From Verrucomicrobiia bacterium (lineage in GTDB: Bacteria; Verrucomicrobiota; Verrucomicrobiia; Verrucomicrobiales; DEV007): 48,700 nucleotides of DNA. Shown piece after piece: positions 17,461 through 25,484 of the stretch. The notes under the pieces were generated by a model. It saw only the letters and a program-made list of their open reading frames with translations. It was not told the origin of the DNA and made no database searches. A program made the position numbers and the translations under genes. Where the stretch lies: contig JAGRPB010000013.1 of the NCBI GenBank assembly GCA_020439945.1, positions 1 to 48,700 on the forward strand, in the 5' to 3' direction. Numbering within the stretch: the stretch's first letter is position 1; each line of letters starts with the position of its first letter.

Positions 17461-17793
17461 ATGAGCGAAACCACCCCCGTCGAAGCCTCCGAATTTCCCA
17501 TCATCGTCACCGCGCGCCACATGGATCTGACCGATTCCATGCGCGACTATGCCGAAAAACGCGTCCGCAAAATGCACTACGGCTATCCCCGGGTGATGGA
17601 GGTGAAAGTCATCCTCGATTCCCAGCCCCACGGTCACATCGCGGAGATCGTGGTCATCGGCGCCGACAACGTGACCATCGAAGCGGATACCGAGACCCAG
17701 AATCTCTACGAGGCGATCGATCTGACGATGGACAAGATCGAGCGTCAGATGCGCAAGGAAAAGACCCGCATGCTGAAACAGCACGGGCATTGA
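17461..17793 (+). CDS. hpf: Short ribosome hibernation promoting factor (HPF/YfiA family)
   Basis: A 110-residue S30AE protein, the short form without the C-terminal dimerisation domain of long HPF. Seen: IIVTARHMDLTDSMRDYAEKRVRKM, the central strand region VKVILDS-HIAEIVVIGADNVTIEADTETQNLYEAIDLTMDKIERQMRKEKTR and a basic tail (KHG-type). Such proteins bind the 30S decoding region and stop translation in stationary phase, favouring 100S dimers or protecting idle 70S ribosomes. It lies 59 bases after the universal stress gene and 24 bases before a small membrane-protein gene, inside the stress operon. The ATG at 17461 is the only reasonable start; no clear Shine-Dalgarno is present. Confidence 0.93.
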   Translation: MSETTPVEASEFPIIVTARHMDLTDSMRDYAEKRVRKMHYGYPRVMEVKVILDSQPHGHIAEIVVIGADNVTIEADTETQNLYEAIDLTMDKIERQMRKEKTRMLKQHGH

Positions 17794-17817
17794 TTCATTG
17801 GAGAACCCCCGACCGCC

Positions 17818-17973
17818 ATGGCCGAAGAGCCCGGCAAGCCTGACACGAACTCGAAGCCCCCGCGGTTGCCGCTGCGGGAGCGCTTCGTCTGGCTGTGGCA
17901 CCCGCATTTCTGGCTGACCTTTGTCGTGGTGGTCGTTCTCATCATTTTCTTTTTGCTCCGCCACGCGAAATGA
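17818..17973 (+). CDS. Small single-span membrane protein (51 residues)
   Basis: A small gene read directly from the sequence. The ATG at 17818 gives 51 residues: a hydrophilic N-terminus rich in Pro and Lys, then one strong membrane segment (FWLTFVVVVVLIIFFLL, about residues 31-47) and a short basic tail (RHAK). Its stop overlaps the ATG of the DksA-like gene by 4 bases (ATGA), and its start is 24 bases after the HPF stop, so the spacing supports a real, co-translated gene. I do not recognise the family. The HPF/DksA context suggests a membrane-linked stress function, but nothing in the sequence proves it. Confidence 0.7.
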   Translation: MAEEPGKPDTNSKPPRLPLRERFVWLWHPHFWLTFVVVVVLIIFFLLRHAK

Positions 17974-18317
17974 ATCCGGAACGACTCACCTATTTCAAAG
18001 GCCGGCTCGAAACTGAGCGGGACGAACTGATCCGCGCCCACGGCCTTCATGAGCAGGATCTCCGCGACAGCCACACCAGCGAGGACATCGCCGGCCCGGA
18101 TCGCGCCTCCGAACTGGACGAGGCCATCGTCGAATCCCACATCGTCGAGAGCCAGGAGCGCCTCCTGGAAAAGATCAACCACGCGCTCGAACGCCTCGGC
18201 GAAGGCACCTACGGCATCTGCGAGAATTGCGACTGCGAGATCGCCGAAGCGCGACTGGAGGCCAAGCCGAGCGTCTCCCTCTGCGTCGATTGCCAGGAGC
18301 TGAAGGAAGCGGGCTGA
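17970..18317 (+). CDS. TraR/DksA-type zinc finger protein
   Basis: A 115-residue protein of the DksA/TraR family. Seen: an N-terminal coiled coil (RLTYFKGRLETERDELIRAHGLHEQDL), the acidic tip region DIAGPDRASELDEAIVESHI, then LERLGEGTYGICENCDCEIAEARL and a four-Cys zinc finger (CENC about residues 85-88, CVDC about 106-109). DksA proteins insert a coiled coil into the RNA polymerase secondary channel and, with ppGpp, retune transcription during starvation. The tip carries an Asp followed by Ala-type residues (PDRASE), which resembles DksA, but true DksA activity is not certain. Start: the ATG at 17970 overlapping the small membrane gene. It ends 10 bases before the convergent ATPase gene. Confidence 0.9.
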   Translation: MNPERLTYFKGRLETERDELIRAHGLHEQDLRDSHTSEDIAGPDRASELDEAIVESHIVESQERLLEKINHALERLGEGTYGICENCDCEIAEARLEAKPSVSLCVDCQELKEAG

Positions 18318-18327
18318 GGGTGGGCGA

Positions 18328-19527
18328 TCATTCCCACGGCAGCGAAAGACCCAACCGTTGCACTTCGGAAAAAGTCGTCACGCCGGATTCGATCTTTGCC
18401 ACCGCGTCCTGCCACAAGCCGCTGTGCCCCTCCGCATCGAGATGATCCCGCAGGGTGTCTTCGTCGGCGCCGGCGAGCAGCATTTCGTAATCGGCCTGAT
18501 CGACATGCCAGACTTCGAACAGGCCGGTTCGACCGAAGTAGCCGGTCTCATCGCAGTCGGGACAGCCGACCGCTCTCCACGTCTTTGACGGCGGGTTGAG
18601 TCGTTCGCGTTCGAACCATTGGCGTTCTCCCGGACTCAGTTCGCTCTCCTCGCGACATTTTTCGCAGAGGGTGCGGACCAGTCGCTGGTTGACCACGACC
18701 CCCAGCGCCGAGGCGATCTGGTGATCGGCGAGATCGAGATTTCTCAGGGCGGTGACCGCGCTGACCGCGTCGCGAGCGTGGAGGGTGGTGAGAATGACAT
18801 GACCCGCCACGGCCGCGGAAATCGCCGCATGGGCCGATTCCGGTTCGCGAAGCTCACCCACCATGGCGTGGTCGGGATCGAGTCTTAGGATAGTTCGCAA
18901 GCCTTCGGCGAAATCGAGTCCGTGCCGGTGATCGACCTGGATCTGGTTGATGCCGTCGATCTCGTATTCCACCGGGTCCTCGATGGAAACGATGTGGCGG
19001 TTTTCCGAGGCCAATTCGTGGAGCAGGGCGTAGAGAGTCGTCGTTTTCCCGCTGGCCGTCGGGCCGGTGACGAGGAACATCCCGTTGAGGGTGTGGAGCC
19101 AGTGGCGGAAACGTTCCAGGCCTTTTTCGCTGAGACCGAGGCTGGTGACCCGGTGTTCGAACCGGGAGGCGTCGAGCAACCGAATGGCCAGTTTCGGGCC
19201 ACTGAGACAGGGCGCCAGCGTGATGCGGCAGTCGATCAGTCGATCCTCCGCGACCTCCAGCTTTCGCCGGGAACCCAGTGGTGTGAAGGCCGTGCCCGGC
19301 TCGATGCCGGCCGCTGTCTTGAACTGGTTCACCAGTCGATGCCCGTCTTCGAGCGACATGCCGAGATGGGGCACCAGCATGCCGTCGATTCTCAGGCGGA
19401 CCTGGTAGGCATCCAGCAGGGGATCGAGGTGGATGTCGGTGGCGCGGCGGGCGAGCGCGGCTCTCACCAGTTTGAGGTGCGCGTCCGGATGGTGACTGGA
19501 GAAATCCGAATCGGGTGTCGGTGTCAT
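18328..19527 (-). CDS. Orphan GspE/PilB-type secretion ATPase
   Basis: A 399-residue ATPase of the type II secretion/type IV pilus family. Seen: the N2-domain signature ATDIHLDP (SDIHIEP-like), Walker A GPTASGKTT, the Asp-box region HIVSIEDPVEY, the Walker B-like LRLDPDHAMVGELREPESA, the His box GHVILTTLHARDAVSA and a tetracysteine zinc site (CEKC and CPDC). The usual N1 domain is absent, so it is shorter than typical GspE/PilB (about 500-570 residues). It should form a hexamer that powers pseudopilus or pilus assembly, but no pilin, GspF/PilC or secretin gene is nearby. It lies leftward, downstream of the HlyD/SecA/TolC genes and 80 bases after the cytidylate kinase-like gene, so a link to that secretion locus is possible. 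Confidence 0.92.
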   Translation of the reverse strand: MTPTPDSDFSSHHPDAHLKLVRAALARRATDIHLDPLLDAYQVRLRIDGMLVPHLGMSLEDGHRLVNQFKTAAGIEPGTAFTPLGSRRKLEVAEDRLIDCRITLAPCLSGPKLAIRLLDASRFEHRVTSLGLSEKGLERFRHWLHTLNGMFLVTGPTASGKTTTLYALLHELASENRHIVSIEDPVEYEIDGINQIQVDHRHGLDFAEGLRTILRLDPDHAMVGELREPESAHAAISAAVAGHVILTTLHARDAVSAVTALRNLDLADHQIASALGVVVNQRLVRTLCEKCREESELSPGERQWFERERLNPPSKTWRAVGCPDCDETGYFGRTGLFEVWHVDQADYEMLLAGADEDTLRDHLDAEGHSGLWQDAVAKIESGVTTFSEVQRLGLSLPWE

Positions 19528-19607
19528 GCCTGCCAGGTGATGTAGCGGTCGCGGCAGACGTAGACAAGCGGTTTCGGCGAATCATCGCTCACCGCGGAGG
19601 TTGGGGA

Positions 19608-20345
19608 TCACGCCGACATGGGCAGAATCCGCTCGCCCGCCCACTCGATGACCGAGTCTCCGATGATACGAGAGGTGGTGGATGGATTCAGCCGGCTGAC
19701 GTTGATCGTCAGGTGATAGGCGGCGCTGTCGTCGATCTCGCGATTCAGGTGGCGTTTCACGTATTTCGCGCGGGCCACGTCGAGGGATTCCCGGTATTCG
19801 CCGGCTTTGTCCTCGGCGAGATCGCTCTCTGCGGCCACGACGCGGGACCGTTGATCGGGATCTCCCACCAGGCGGACATGCAGAACGTTGGGCAGGTCCT
19901 GAGTCAGGAAGTTTCCGCCTCGGCCCAGGATGATGACGTTTCCGAGCCGACAGAGGCAGCGGATCGCGTTTGCCGAATGGTGGAACAGGGTCCACTGGTC
20001 CGTGGGCAGGCGCTGGAACTCCTGGACGATTTCGTGAGCTGGTTGGGGAGAAACGACCGGCGTGAGGTATTCGCGGGTGCAGGGAGGCAACTGCCGGTTT
20101 TCGATCACTTTGGCGAGCAGACTCTGATCGAACATTGCCCAACCGTGTTCCGCCGTTTCATCGAACTGCGTCAGATAATCGACCAACTTCGCCGCCACCT
20201 CGAGCCCCCGCGCGCCAGCCTGCCGGGAGATCGTGATCGAGGGACGTTCGTAGAGTCTCTGTGGGCACGGTCCCGGATGATCCTCCGCCAATCGACAGCG
20301 CAGGAATTCGTCCATTCGGGTCTGAATCTGTTTCCGTGGGTTCAT
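19608..20345 (-). CDS. Cytidylate kinase-like family protein
   Basis: A 245-residue protein of the cytidylate kinase-like P-loop group. Seen: SITISRQAGARGLEVAAKLVDYL near residue 40, corresponding to the family TISREYGSGGREIA nucleotide-binding loop but with Ala-Arg in place of the usual Gly pair; FDQSLLAKV; GNVIILGRGGNFL; VLHVRLVGDPDQRSR and Arg-rich lid segments (ARAKYVKRHL). Related proteins have uncertain substrates and the altered loop leaves activity open. The ATG at 20345 (MNPRKQIQ) is preferred to an upstream start that adds a low-complexity leader. It is co-oriented between the HlyD adaptor gene (151 bases upstream) and the GspE-type ATPase gene. It is probably cytosolic. Confidence 0.82.
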   Translation of the reverse strand: MNPRKQIQTRMDEFLRCRLAEDHPGPCPQRLYERPSITISRQAGARGLEVAAKLVDYLTQFDETAEHGWAMFDQSLLAKVIENRQLPPCTREYLTPVVSPQPAHEIVQEFQRLPTDQWTLFHHSANAIRCLCRLGNVIILGRGGNFLTQDLPNVLHVRLVGDPDQRSRVVAAESDLAEDKAGEYRESLDVARAKYVKRHLNREIDDSAAYHLTINVSRLNPSTTSRIIGDSVIEWAGERILPMSA

Positions 20346-20496
20346 CGCCGGCTCGCATTCGGGAAGGTAACCCCACGAGCATGCCACGGGCTGGCCAGGC
20401 GAGCCTCGCATGCCTTGCAAAAACGATTGCAACGATTGCGCGATGCCGGCCGAACGGGGAGAAAACCGGGTGGCGCCAGGTCCGGCTCGAGGGCGA

Positions 20497-21354
20497 TCAC
20501 CGTCGCGGCTGATCCGGTGCCGCGGCCACCTCCGATCCCGGCAGGTTGACGCGATACTTCACGCCGCTGCGGTGCCGCCCGTCCTCGTTCGGAAGCGCGA
20601 TGCGAAGTCGCGCCGTGCCGCTGGAGGGATCGACCACGGGGCTGATGAACTCGATGGTTCCGGTGCCGGTCACCTCGCGGTCGAGCGCGGAAATCGTGAC
20701 GGATTGACCGGTTTCGAGGCCGTCCATCCGGCGGTGATCGATGTAGACGACCAGTTCCAGCTGATCGAGTTTCACCAGGGTCAGGACAGGTCCGTCGTTG
20801 GGAGAGACACTGGCTCCCGGCTTGTGATGGATCCGGGCGACAATGCCGTCGAACGGCGCGCGCAGGGTTCGCTGTTCGATCTGTGCCTCGGTTTGCTGCG
20901 CCTGGAGTTCGGATTCCGCGGCGGCCTCGTGGGCGAGTTGCACATCGGCCTGGGCGATCTCGTATTCGGCCTTGGCGCGCGCCAGTTCGTCGTGGTTGGC
21001 ATTCTGGCTCGCGGCGAGTTTTTCCAATTGATCGAGCCGCTGCTTCCGCATGGTCAGGGTGGCGTTGGCCGATTGGATCGCGGCGGGACTTTCCGCGTGC
21101 ATGCGCGCGATGGCGAGCTGGCTTTCGAGCACCCGGCAGTCGAGTTGGGCGAGGATCTGGCCTTCCGAGACGCGGTCGCCTTCCTCAATTTCCAACGCGC
21201 GGATGACGCCACTTTCGGGAAAGGAGAGATCGATCTGTTCCTGCGGCTCGGTCACGCCGATGATGACGCCGTCGGTTTCCGCGAAAAGCTGCGGCGCCAG
21301 GAACAGGGCAATCGAGGCGCCGAGCGAAAAGAGAAGGTGGTGATGCGTTTTCAT
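20497..21354 (-). CDS. HlyD-type periplasmic adaptor (membrane fusion protein)
   Basis: A 285-residue exported adaptor. Seen: an N-terminal signal peptide (hydrophobic stretch ending APQLFA, residues 6-25), a split lipoyl/barrel-sandwich domain (VIRALEIEEGDRVSEGQILAQLDCRVLE and TLRAPFDGIVARIHHKPGASVSPNDGPVLTLV), a central alpha-helical coiled-coil hairpin (about 75-155) and a beta-barrel with DPSSGTARLRIALPNED. Adaptors of this class bridge an inner-membrane pump to a TolC channel. The frame is open further upstream, but the ATG at 21354 is the one that gives the signal peptide. It starts 23 bases after the SecA-like gene ends, so the two are very likely co-transcribed; no RND or ABC pump gene is present. 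Confidence 0.9.
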   Translation of the reverse strand: MKTHHHLLFSLGASIALFLAPQLFAETDGVIIGVTEPQEQIDLSFPESGVIRALEIEEGDRVSEGQILAQLDCRVLESQLAIARMHAESPAAIQSANATLTMRKQRLDQLEKLAASQNANHDELARAKAEYEIAQADVQLAHEAAAESELQAQQTEAQIEQRTLRAPFDGIVARIHHKPGASVSPNDGPVLTLVKLDQLELVVYIDHRRMDGLETGQSVTISALDREVTGTGTIEFISPVVDPSSGTARLRIALPNEDGRHRSGVKYRVNLPGSEVAAAPDQPRR

Positions 21355-21376
21355 CGTTAACGTGGAAAGGTGAGAT

Positions 21377-23404
21377 TCAAAGTCGGCGCTTGGTTTCCGA
21401 GAGCCAGTCATCGTGGCGCAGAAGCGAGAGCCGGGATTCGTAGCGGGATTTCTCCGCCCGCGCCTGCGCCCGATAGAATTTCTCCAGCCAGCGCGCCGCC
21501 GCTTTTGGCGAAAGCTCGCCGGTTTCCCCGGCATCGGAACCGGCCAACTGCTCGGCTTCGGATGTTGAGTAGTGGCGCAGCACGAAGTCGTCCGCGCTGA
21601 GAAAAAGTTGCGATGATCCCGGCTGACCCTGGCGCGCGCTACGTCCGGTCAGCTGGTAGTCGATCCGTTGGGATTCCTCGATCTCGAGAGCGATGACATG
21701 AAGTCCGCCCGCTTCGGCGACGCCTGCTCCGAGATCGATGTGGGTGCCGCGACCCGCCATGTTCGTGGCGATGGTGACCGCGCCACGGCTTCCGGCTTCC
21801 GCCACCGTGGCCGCTTCCTCCGCATCCTGCCGGGCGTTGAGCAGGCGGTGGGAAATGCCGGCCGCTTCGAGCAAAGCGGAAAGTTTTTCGCTGTTCCCGA
21901 TCGTTCGCGCGCCGACGAGAACGGGCTGACCCTTTTCTTGGCGCTCGGTGATGTCGCGCACCACGGCCCAGAGCTTGGCCTGTTCCGAGGTGAAAACTCT
22001 GGCGGGGAGGGTAACGGCCTGGCTGGCCTTGTTTCGCGGAATCGACACCACCGGCAGACGGAACACCTCCCAGAATTCACCCGCCGAAATCTCCGCCGTG
22101 CCGGTCATCCCGCAGACGTTTTCATAGAGCCGGTAGAATCGCTGACGCGAAATGCCGGCGGCGGACTGGGACTCGGAATTGATCACGAGATCCTCCTTCG
22201 TTTCGACCGCCTGATGCAGCCCGTCTTTCCACGAACTCTCCGGTCGGGCGCGACCCGTGAACTCGTCGATGATGACCACTTTGTCTTCCTGCACCACGTA
22301 GTTCACATCGCGCTGAAGCCGCAGGTGGGCGCGCAGGGCGTTCTCCACATAGCGATTCCACGGGCGGCGCAGGGTGTGCCAGGGGACGGGGAATTCCTGC
22401 GAAGCGATTCGCTGGCGACCGGCGTCGGTGAGGCGAATGGCTTGGCTGCCGGCTTCGGCTTGGTAATCCTCGTCAGGGGTGAGCGTTTCGGCGATTTCTC
22501 GGGCGACCTGAAAAGCCTCGGGATGCGGGTGCGGTCCCTCCTGCCGAGTGCTGATGACGAGCGGGGTGGTGGCTTCGTCGATGAGAATGCTGTCGACTTC
22601 ATCGATGATGGCGAAGGCGAGTTCCCGCTGCGAAAGGCGGACGCGCTCGGGAGCGGGCTGATTCAGCGCGGCGTAGGCGAAGCGTTCGCCGAGCTTCGGT
22701 TTCGGCATTTTAAATCGCTCCAGCTGGTCACGGAGATAGTCGAAACCGAATTCCGCGCCGGTGCCGAAGGTGACGTCGGCCGCATAAGCCGCACGCTTCG
22801 CCGGTCCGGGAGTGCGCTCGGGAAGAAGAGCGGAGGTGAGGCCGAGGAAATCGAATAGTTCGCGCGAGAATTCCTGGTCGCGTTCGGCGAGATAGCTGTT
22901 GGCGGTGGCGACGTGAACGCCCCGTCCGAAGAGTCCCCAAGCGTAGGCGACCAGCGATTGAACGAGCGTTTTTCCCTCGCCCGTGGCCATCTCGGCGATG
23001 GCGCCGCGGCTCATGGCGAGTCCGGCGAGGACCTGGACGTCGTAATGAAAAAGTCCAATCGTTCGCCGGGAAGCTTCGCGGACGAGAGCAAATGCCGGCG
23101 CGATGACTTCCGCGAGCGGGCGTCCGGCGCGGACTTCGTCGCGAAGCTGAAGGCTGCGGGCAGCGAGTTGATCGGAACCGAGTCGGGCTGTTTCCGCCGC
23201 CAGTTCATTGACCTCGGCCAACTTGGCGTGGTCGCTCCAATGACCGATGGCGGAACTGTTTTCTTCCGATCGCCCGGCGGCGAAGGCTTTGGGAAAAAGC
23301 TTTCGACCCGTCTCGTGACTCATCCAGTGCAGATAGCCCTCCACCGCGTACTGGCGGCGAAGCGTGGACCAGCGGCCGGTTTTCTCTGGCTGAACGCCGG
23401 GCAT
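21377..23404 (-). CDS. Shortened SecA paralogue (SecA-like translocase ATPase)
   Basis: A 675-residue SecA homologue, against about 840-900 for housekeeping SecA. Seen: GLFHYDVQVLAGLAM, Walker A TGEGKT (141-146), FGTGAEFGFDYLRDQL, DEVDSILIDEATTPLVIS (268-285, Walker B), VVIIDEFTGRARPESSWKDGLHQAVETKE, YRLYENVCGMTGTAE and the second-motor motif NMAGRGTHIDLG (548-559) followed by QLTGRSARQGQPGSSQ. Both motor halves are complete. The region between DEVDS and ALRAHLRLQRD, which holds the preprotein-binding domain, is shortened. The helical wing, most of the scaffold and the C-terminal zinc tail are missing. It should be an ATP-driven translocase dedicated to a special substrate. Its place between TolC and HlyD genes beside a giant surface-protein gene suggests that protein as cargo. 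Confidence 0.93.
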   Translation of the reverse strand: MPGVQPEKTGRWSTLRRQYAVEGYLHWMSHETGRKLFPKAFAAGRSEENSSAIGHWSDHAKLAEVNELAAETARLGSDQLAARSLQLRDEVRAGRPLAEVIAPAFALVREASRRTIGLFHYDVQVLAGLAMSRGAIAEMATGEGKTLVQSLVAYAWGLFGRGVHVATANSYLAERDQEFSRELFDFLGLTSALLPERTPGPAKRAAYAADVTFGTGAEFGFDYLRDQLERFKMPKPKLGERFAYAALNQPAPERVRLSQRELAFAIIDEVDSILIDEATTPLVISTRQEGPHPHPEAFQVAREIAETLTPDEDYQAEAGSQAIRLTDAGRQRIASQEFPVPWHTLRRPWNRYVENALRAHLRLQRDVNYVVQEDKVVIIDEFTGRARPESSWKDGLHQAVETKEDLVINSESQSAAGISRQRFYRLYENVCGMTGTAEISAGEFWEVFRLPVVSIPRNKASQAVTLPARVFTSEQAKLWAVVRDITERQEKGQPVLVGARTIGNSEKLSALLEAAGISHRLLNARQDAEEAATVAEAGSRGAVTIATNMAGRGTHIDLGAGVAEAGGLHVIALEIEESQRIDYQLTGRSARQGQPGSSQLFLSADDFVLRHYSTSEAEQLAGSDAGETGELSPKAAARWLEKFYRAQARAEKSRYESRLSLLRHDDWLSETKRRL

Positions 23405-23429
23405 CGGGTGGTGAGGGGGGCGGAAATCA

Positions 23430-23487
23430 AACAGGGTCAGGTGGCGGACCTGACCCTGTTGGATCGCGTCCGCGACGTGGGCGGACG
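23430..23487 (-). promoter_or_regulatory. Double hairpin between the TolC and SecA-like genes
   Basis: In the 115-bp gap between the tolC-like stop and the secA-like start, two stems are seen: CGTCCGC/GCGGACG (23467-23487) and a perfect 13-bp stem with a 5-base loop (23430-23442 with 23448-23460, AACAGGGTCAGGT against its complement). On the minus strand the second is followed by GTTTGATTT, a weak T stretch. It may be a partial terminator, an attenuator or an RNA-stabilising structure that lowers secA-like expression relative to tolC. Confidence 0.55.
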
Positions 23488-23519
23488 AAATGGTGCCGGG
23501 TCAGGCGAAAAGTCGTGGC

Positions 23520-25400
23520 TTACTTCTGAAGTTCGTAGTTGCGGACGGTCTGGTCGGCGACTTCCTGTTTCACGAGTTGGACCAGCGGCAGTTCCTGCTC
23601 GTCCTCGACCCGGCGGACGCCGATGCCTTCTTCCTGGAGCAGGGTGCCCTTGGCGCGGTCGAGGTTGGTGAGCGCGGAATTGTAGACGACCAGGGCGCGG
23701 AGGAATTCATCGCGGGCGAGGGCGCGGCGTTCCTGGGCGTCGAGCAGTTTTTCCAGGTAGAGGCTGGTGCCGGACTCGGCCGACTCGACTTCGCGACGGT
23801 CTTCGAGCATGGACAGCTCCTGCTCGGCGGCGACGGCGGCTTCCCACTTGGCCTTGGTATCGGGCCAGGCGGTGGTCACTTCGCGGTGGGCGATCTGAAC
23901 TTCGAGGAGCACGGTCTCCATGGTGGAGCGGAGCTGGTCGGTTTTCTGACGCACTTCGAGCTCGGTGCGGAGGTGGCGGGCCTTGGCGGACTTGCGACCC
24001 CACGGCACGCTGGCGATGATGCCGGCGCCCCAGGTGGGTTCGCTGTCGTCATACTGATCGCCGTAGGCACCGCTCCAGTCACCGTCGCCCTTGAGCGAGG
24101 AGACGCCAACTTCGGCGATGGCGTTGAGCGTGGGCAGCTTCTCGTTCTTGGCCATGTATTCCCGGAGATCGGCGGCGCGAAGGTGGTTTTCCGCCTGCTT
24201 GATCTCGGGACGGAAGGCGAGGGCCTCGGCGACGCTCTGGTCGAACTGAGGCGCGATGGGAGCGGCCAGCGGCGGATCGGCGGGAATGAGTTCGCCGACC
24301 TGCTGCTCGACGAACATGGGATCGTTGACGAGCGTGCGAAGCCGCGACTCGGCGTTCTTGATGGCCAGCTCGGAACGGACCAGATCGGCCTTGCGGGTGG
24401 CGAGCGCGGAGCGAGCGCGGCTGCGCTGGCTGGCGATGCTGTCGAGGTTGCCGCGGGATTCGAGTTCTTTCACGACGCCCTCGGTCTCGGCGACGAGGCG
24501 TTTTTTCTCCTGGTAAGCGGCGCGGGCCAGGTAGAGCGCCCAATAGGTGCGGTTGACCTCCATGAGATGGGTTTCCAACTGACGGATGAATTCGTCGTAA
24601 CCGGCTTCGGCGTCGAGCTTGGCGATCTGGATGAGGGTGCGGTTGTATTTTGCGCCGGCGCCGCGAAGCAGGGGCTGCATGACCGAGAGCTTGAGTTCGG
24701 CGCGGCCCTGGTCGTCGGGAGTGAAGAACTCCGAGTTGTTGGTGACGGCGGAAAGTTCCTGCGACAGCGAGAGCTGGGTGCCGGGCATGAAGCGCTTGCG
24801 CACGCCGCCCTCGAAAGTCCAGCCGCGTTCCTTGAAGAAGTCGTTGGGATCACCGGTCTCGAGCACCGAACCGGTGGGCTCGTGGGTGCGATCGTAGCGG
24901 GACTGGGCGTAGAGTTCGGGATCGAATTCGCCTTCGGCTTCGTCGATGGCGGTCTCGCGGATGAGCGGCAGGGTGGCGAACACCTTGATCTGCGAGGAAT
25001 GCACCAGGGCGCGCTGGTAGATTTCGTCGAGTCCCATGTGAACGACTTTGCCGGTGGTGGCGAGGACGGGACGCTCCACATCGCCGGCCCACCAGGTCTG
25101 GCGCGAGATCGGGCCGGATTTGGCGAAGGACTCGGCCACGGGAGAGACTTTTTCCTCGTCCTGACCGGCGGTGGAATCGCGGACGAATCCCTCGGCGTCA
25201 TTGGCGATGGTGGCGTCGCGCTCTTCTTCGGCCTTGGATTTCGGCTCGTAAGTCTCTCCAATCAAGGAGGCGGGAAGGCGCACGGCGTCGGGCGAATCGA
25301 GCACGCTGAGGTCATCAGGCACCTTGCAGCCAGTCACGATGAGGCCGGTGACGAGCAAGAGGGCTCCGGCGAGATTTTGGGAGGACAGGTGGGATTTCAT
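23520..25400 (-). CDS. TolC-family outer membrane lipoprotein
   Basis: A 626-residue outer membrane efflux/secretion channel. Seen: a lipoprotein signal (ALLLVTGLIVTGC, Cys25), an N-terminal extension of about 150 residues rich in charged residues, then two repeated TolC-type helical halves with long coiled-coil helices (for example IQIAKLDAEAGYDEFIRQLETHLMEVNRTYWALYLARAAYQEKKRLVAETEGVVKEL read in sections, and later LEVQIAHREVTTAWPDTKAKWEAAVAAEQELSMLEDRREV). Three copies assemble into a barrel and periplasmic tunnel for type I-like export. It lies between the giant LEPR-XLL gene (84-bp AT-rich gap) and the SecA-like gene, all leftward. It is longer than typical TolC (about 450-500) because of the N-terminal part, whose role is unknown. 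Confidence 0.93.
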   Translation of the reverse strand: MKSHLSSQNLAGALLLVTGLIVTGCKVPDDLSVLDSPDAVRLPASLIGETYEPKSKAEEERDATIANDAEGFVRDSTAGQDEEKVSPVAESFAKSGPISRQTWWAGDVERPVLATTGKVVHMGLDEIYQRALVHSSQIKVFATLPLIRETAIDEAEGEFDPELYAQSRYDRTHEPTGSVLETGDPNDFFKERGWTFEGGVRKRFMPGTQLSLSQELSAVTNNSEFFTPDDQGRAELKLSVMQPLLRGAGAKYNRTLIQIAKLDAEAGYDEFIRQLETHLMEVNRTYWALYLARAAYQEKKRLVAETEGVVKELESRGNLDSIASQRSRARSALATRKADLVRSELAIKNAESRLRTLVNDPMFVEQQVGELIPADPPLAAPIAPQFDQSVAEALAFRPEIKQAENHLRAADLREYMAKNEKLPTLNAIAEVGVSSLKGDGDWSGAYGDQYDDSEPTWGAGIIASVPWGRKSAKARHLRTELEVRQKTDQLRSTMETVLLEVQIAHREVTTAWPDTKAKWEAAVAAEQELSMLEDRREVESAESGTSLYLEKLLDAQERRALARDEFLRALVVYNSALTNLDRAKGTLLQEEGIGVRRVEDEQELPLVQLVKQEVADQTVRNYELQK

Positions 25401-25484
25401 GACTTTCTTAGGGGGATGGTAATTTTAATAATTATAAAATCAAATAAAATTATTGTTTCTTGGACTGTTAATAATCCCAAAAGA
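25401..25484 (-). promoter_or_regulatory. AT-rich promoter region of the tolC-like gene
   Basis: An 84-bp AT-rich gap in otherwise GC-rich DNA. In gene direction it contains TATAAT (complement of 25431-25436) preceded by TTTGATT, and then TTACCAT, similar to the region before the giant gene. The -35 box is weak. It suggests that tolC and the genes after it have their own promoter. Confidence 0.45.
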
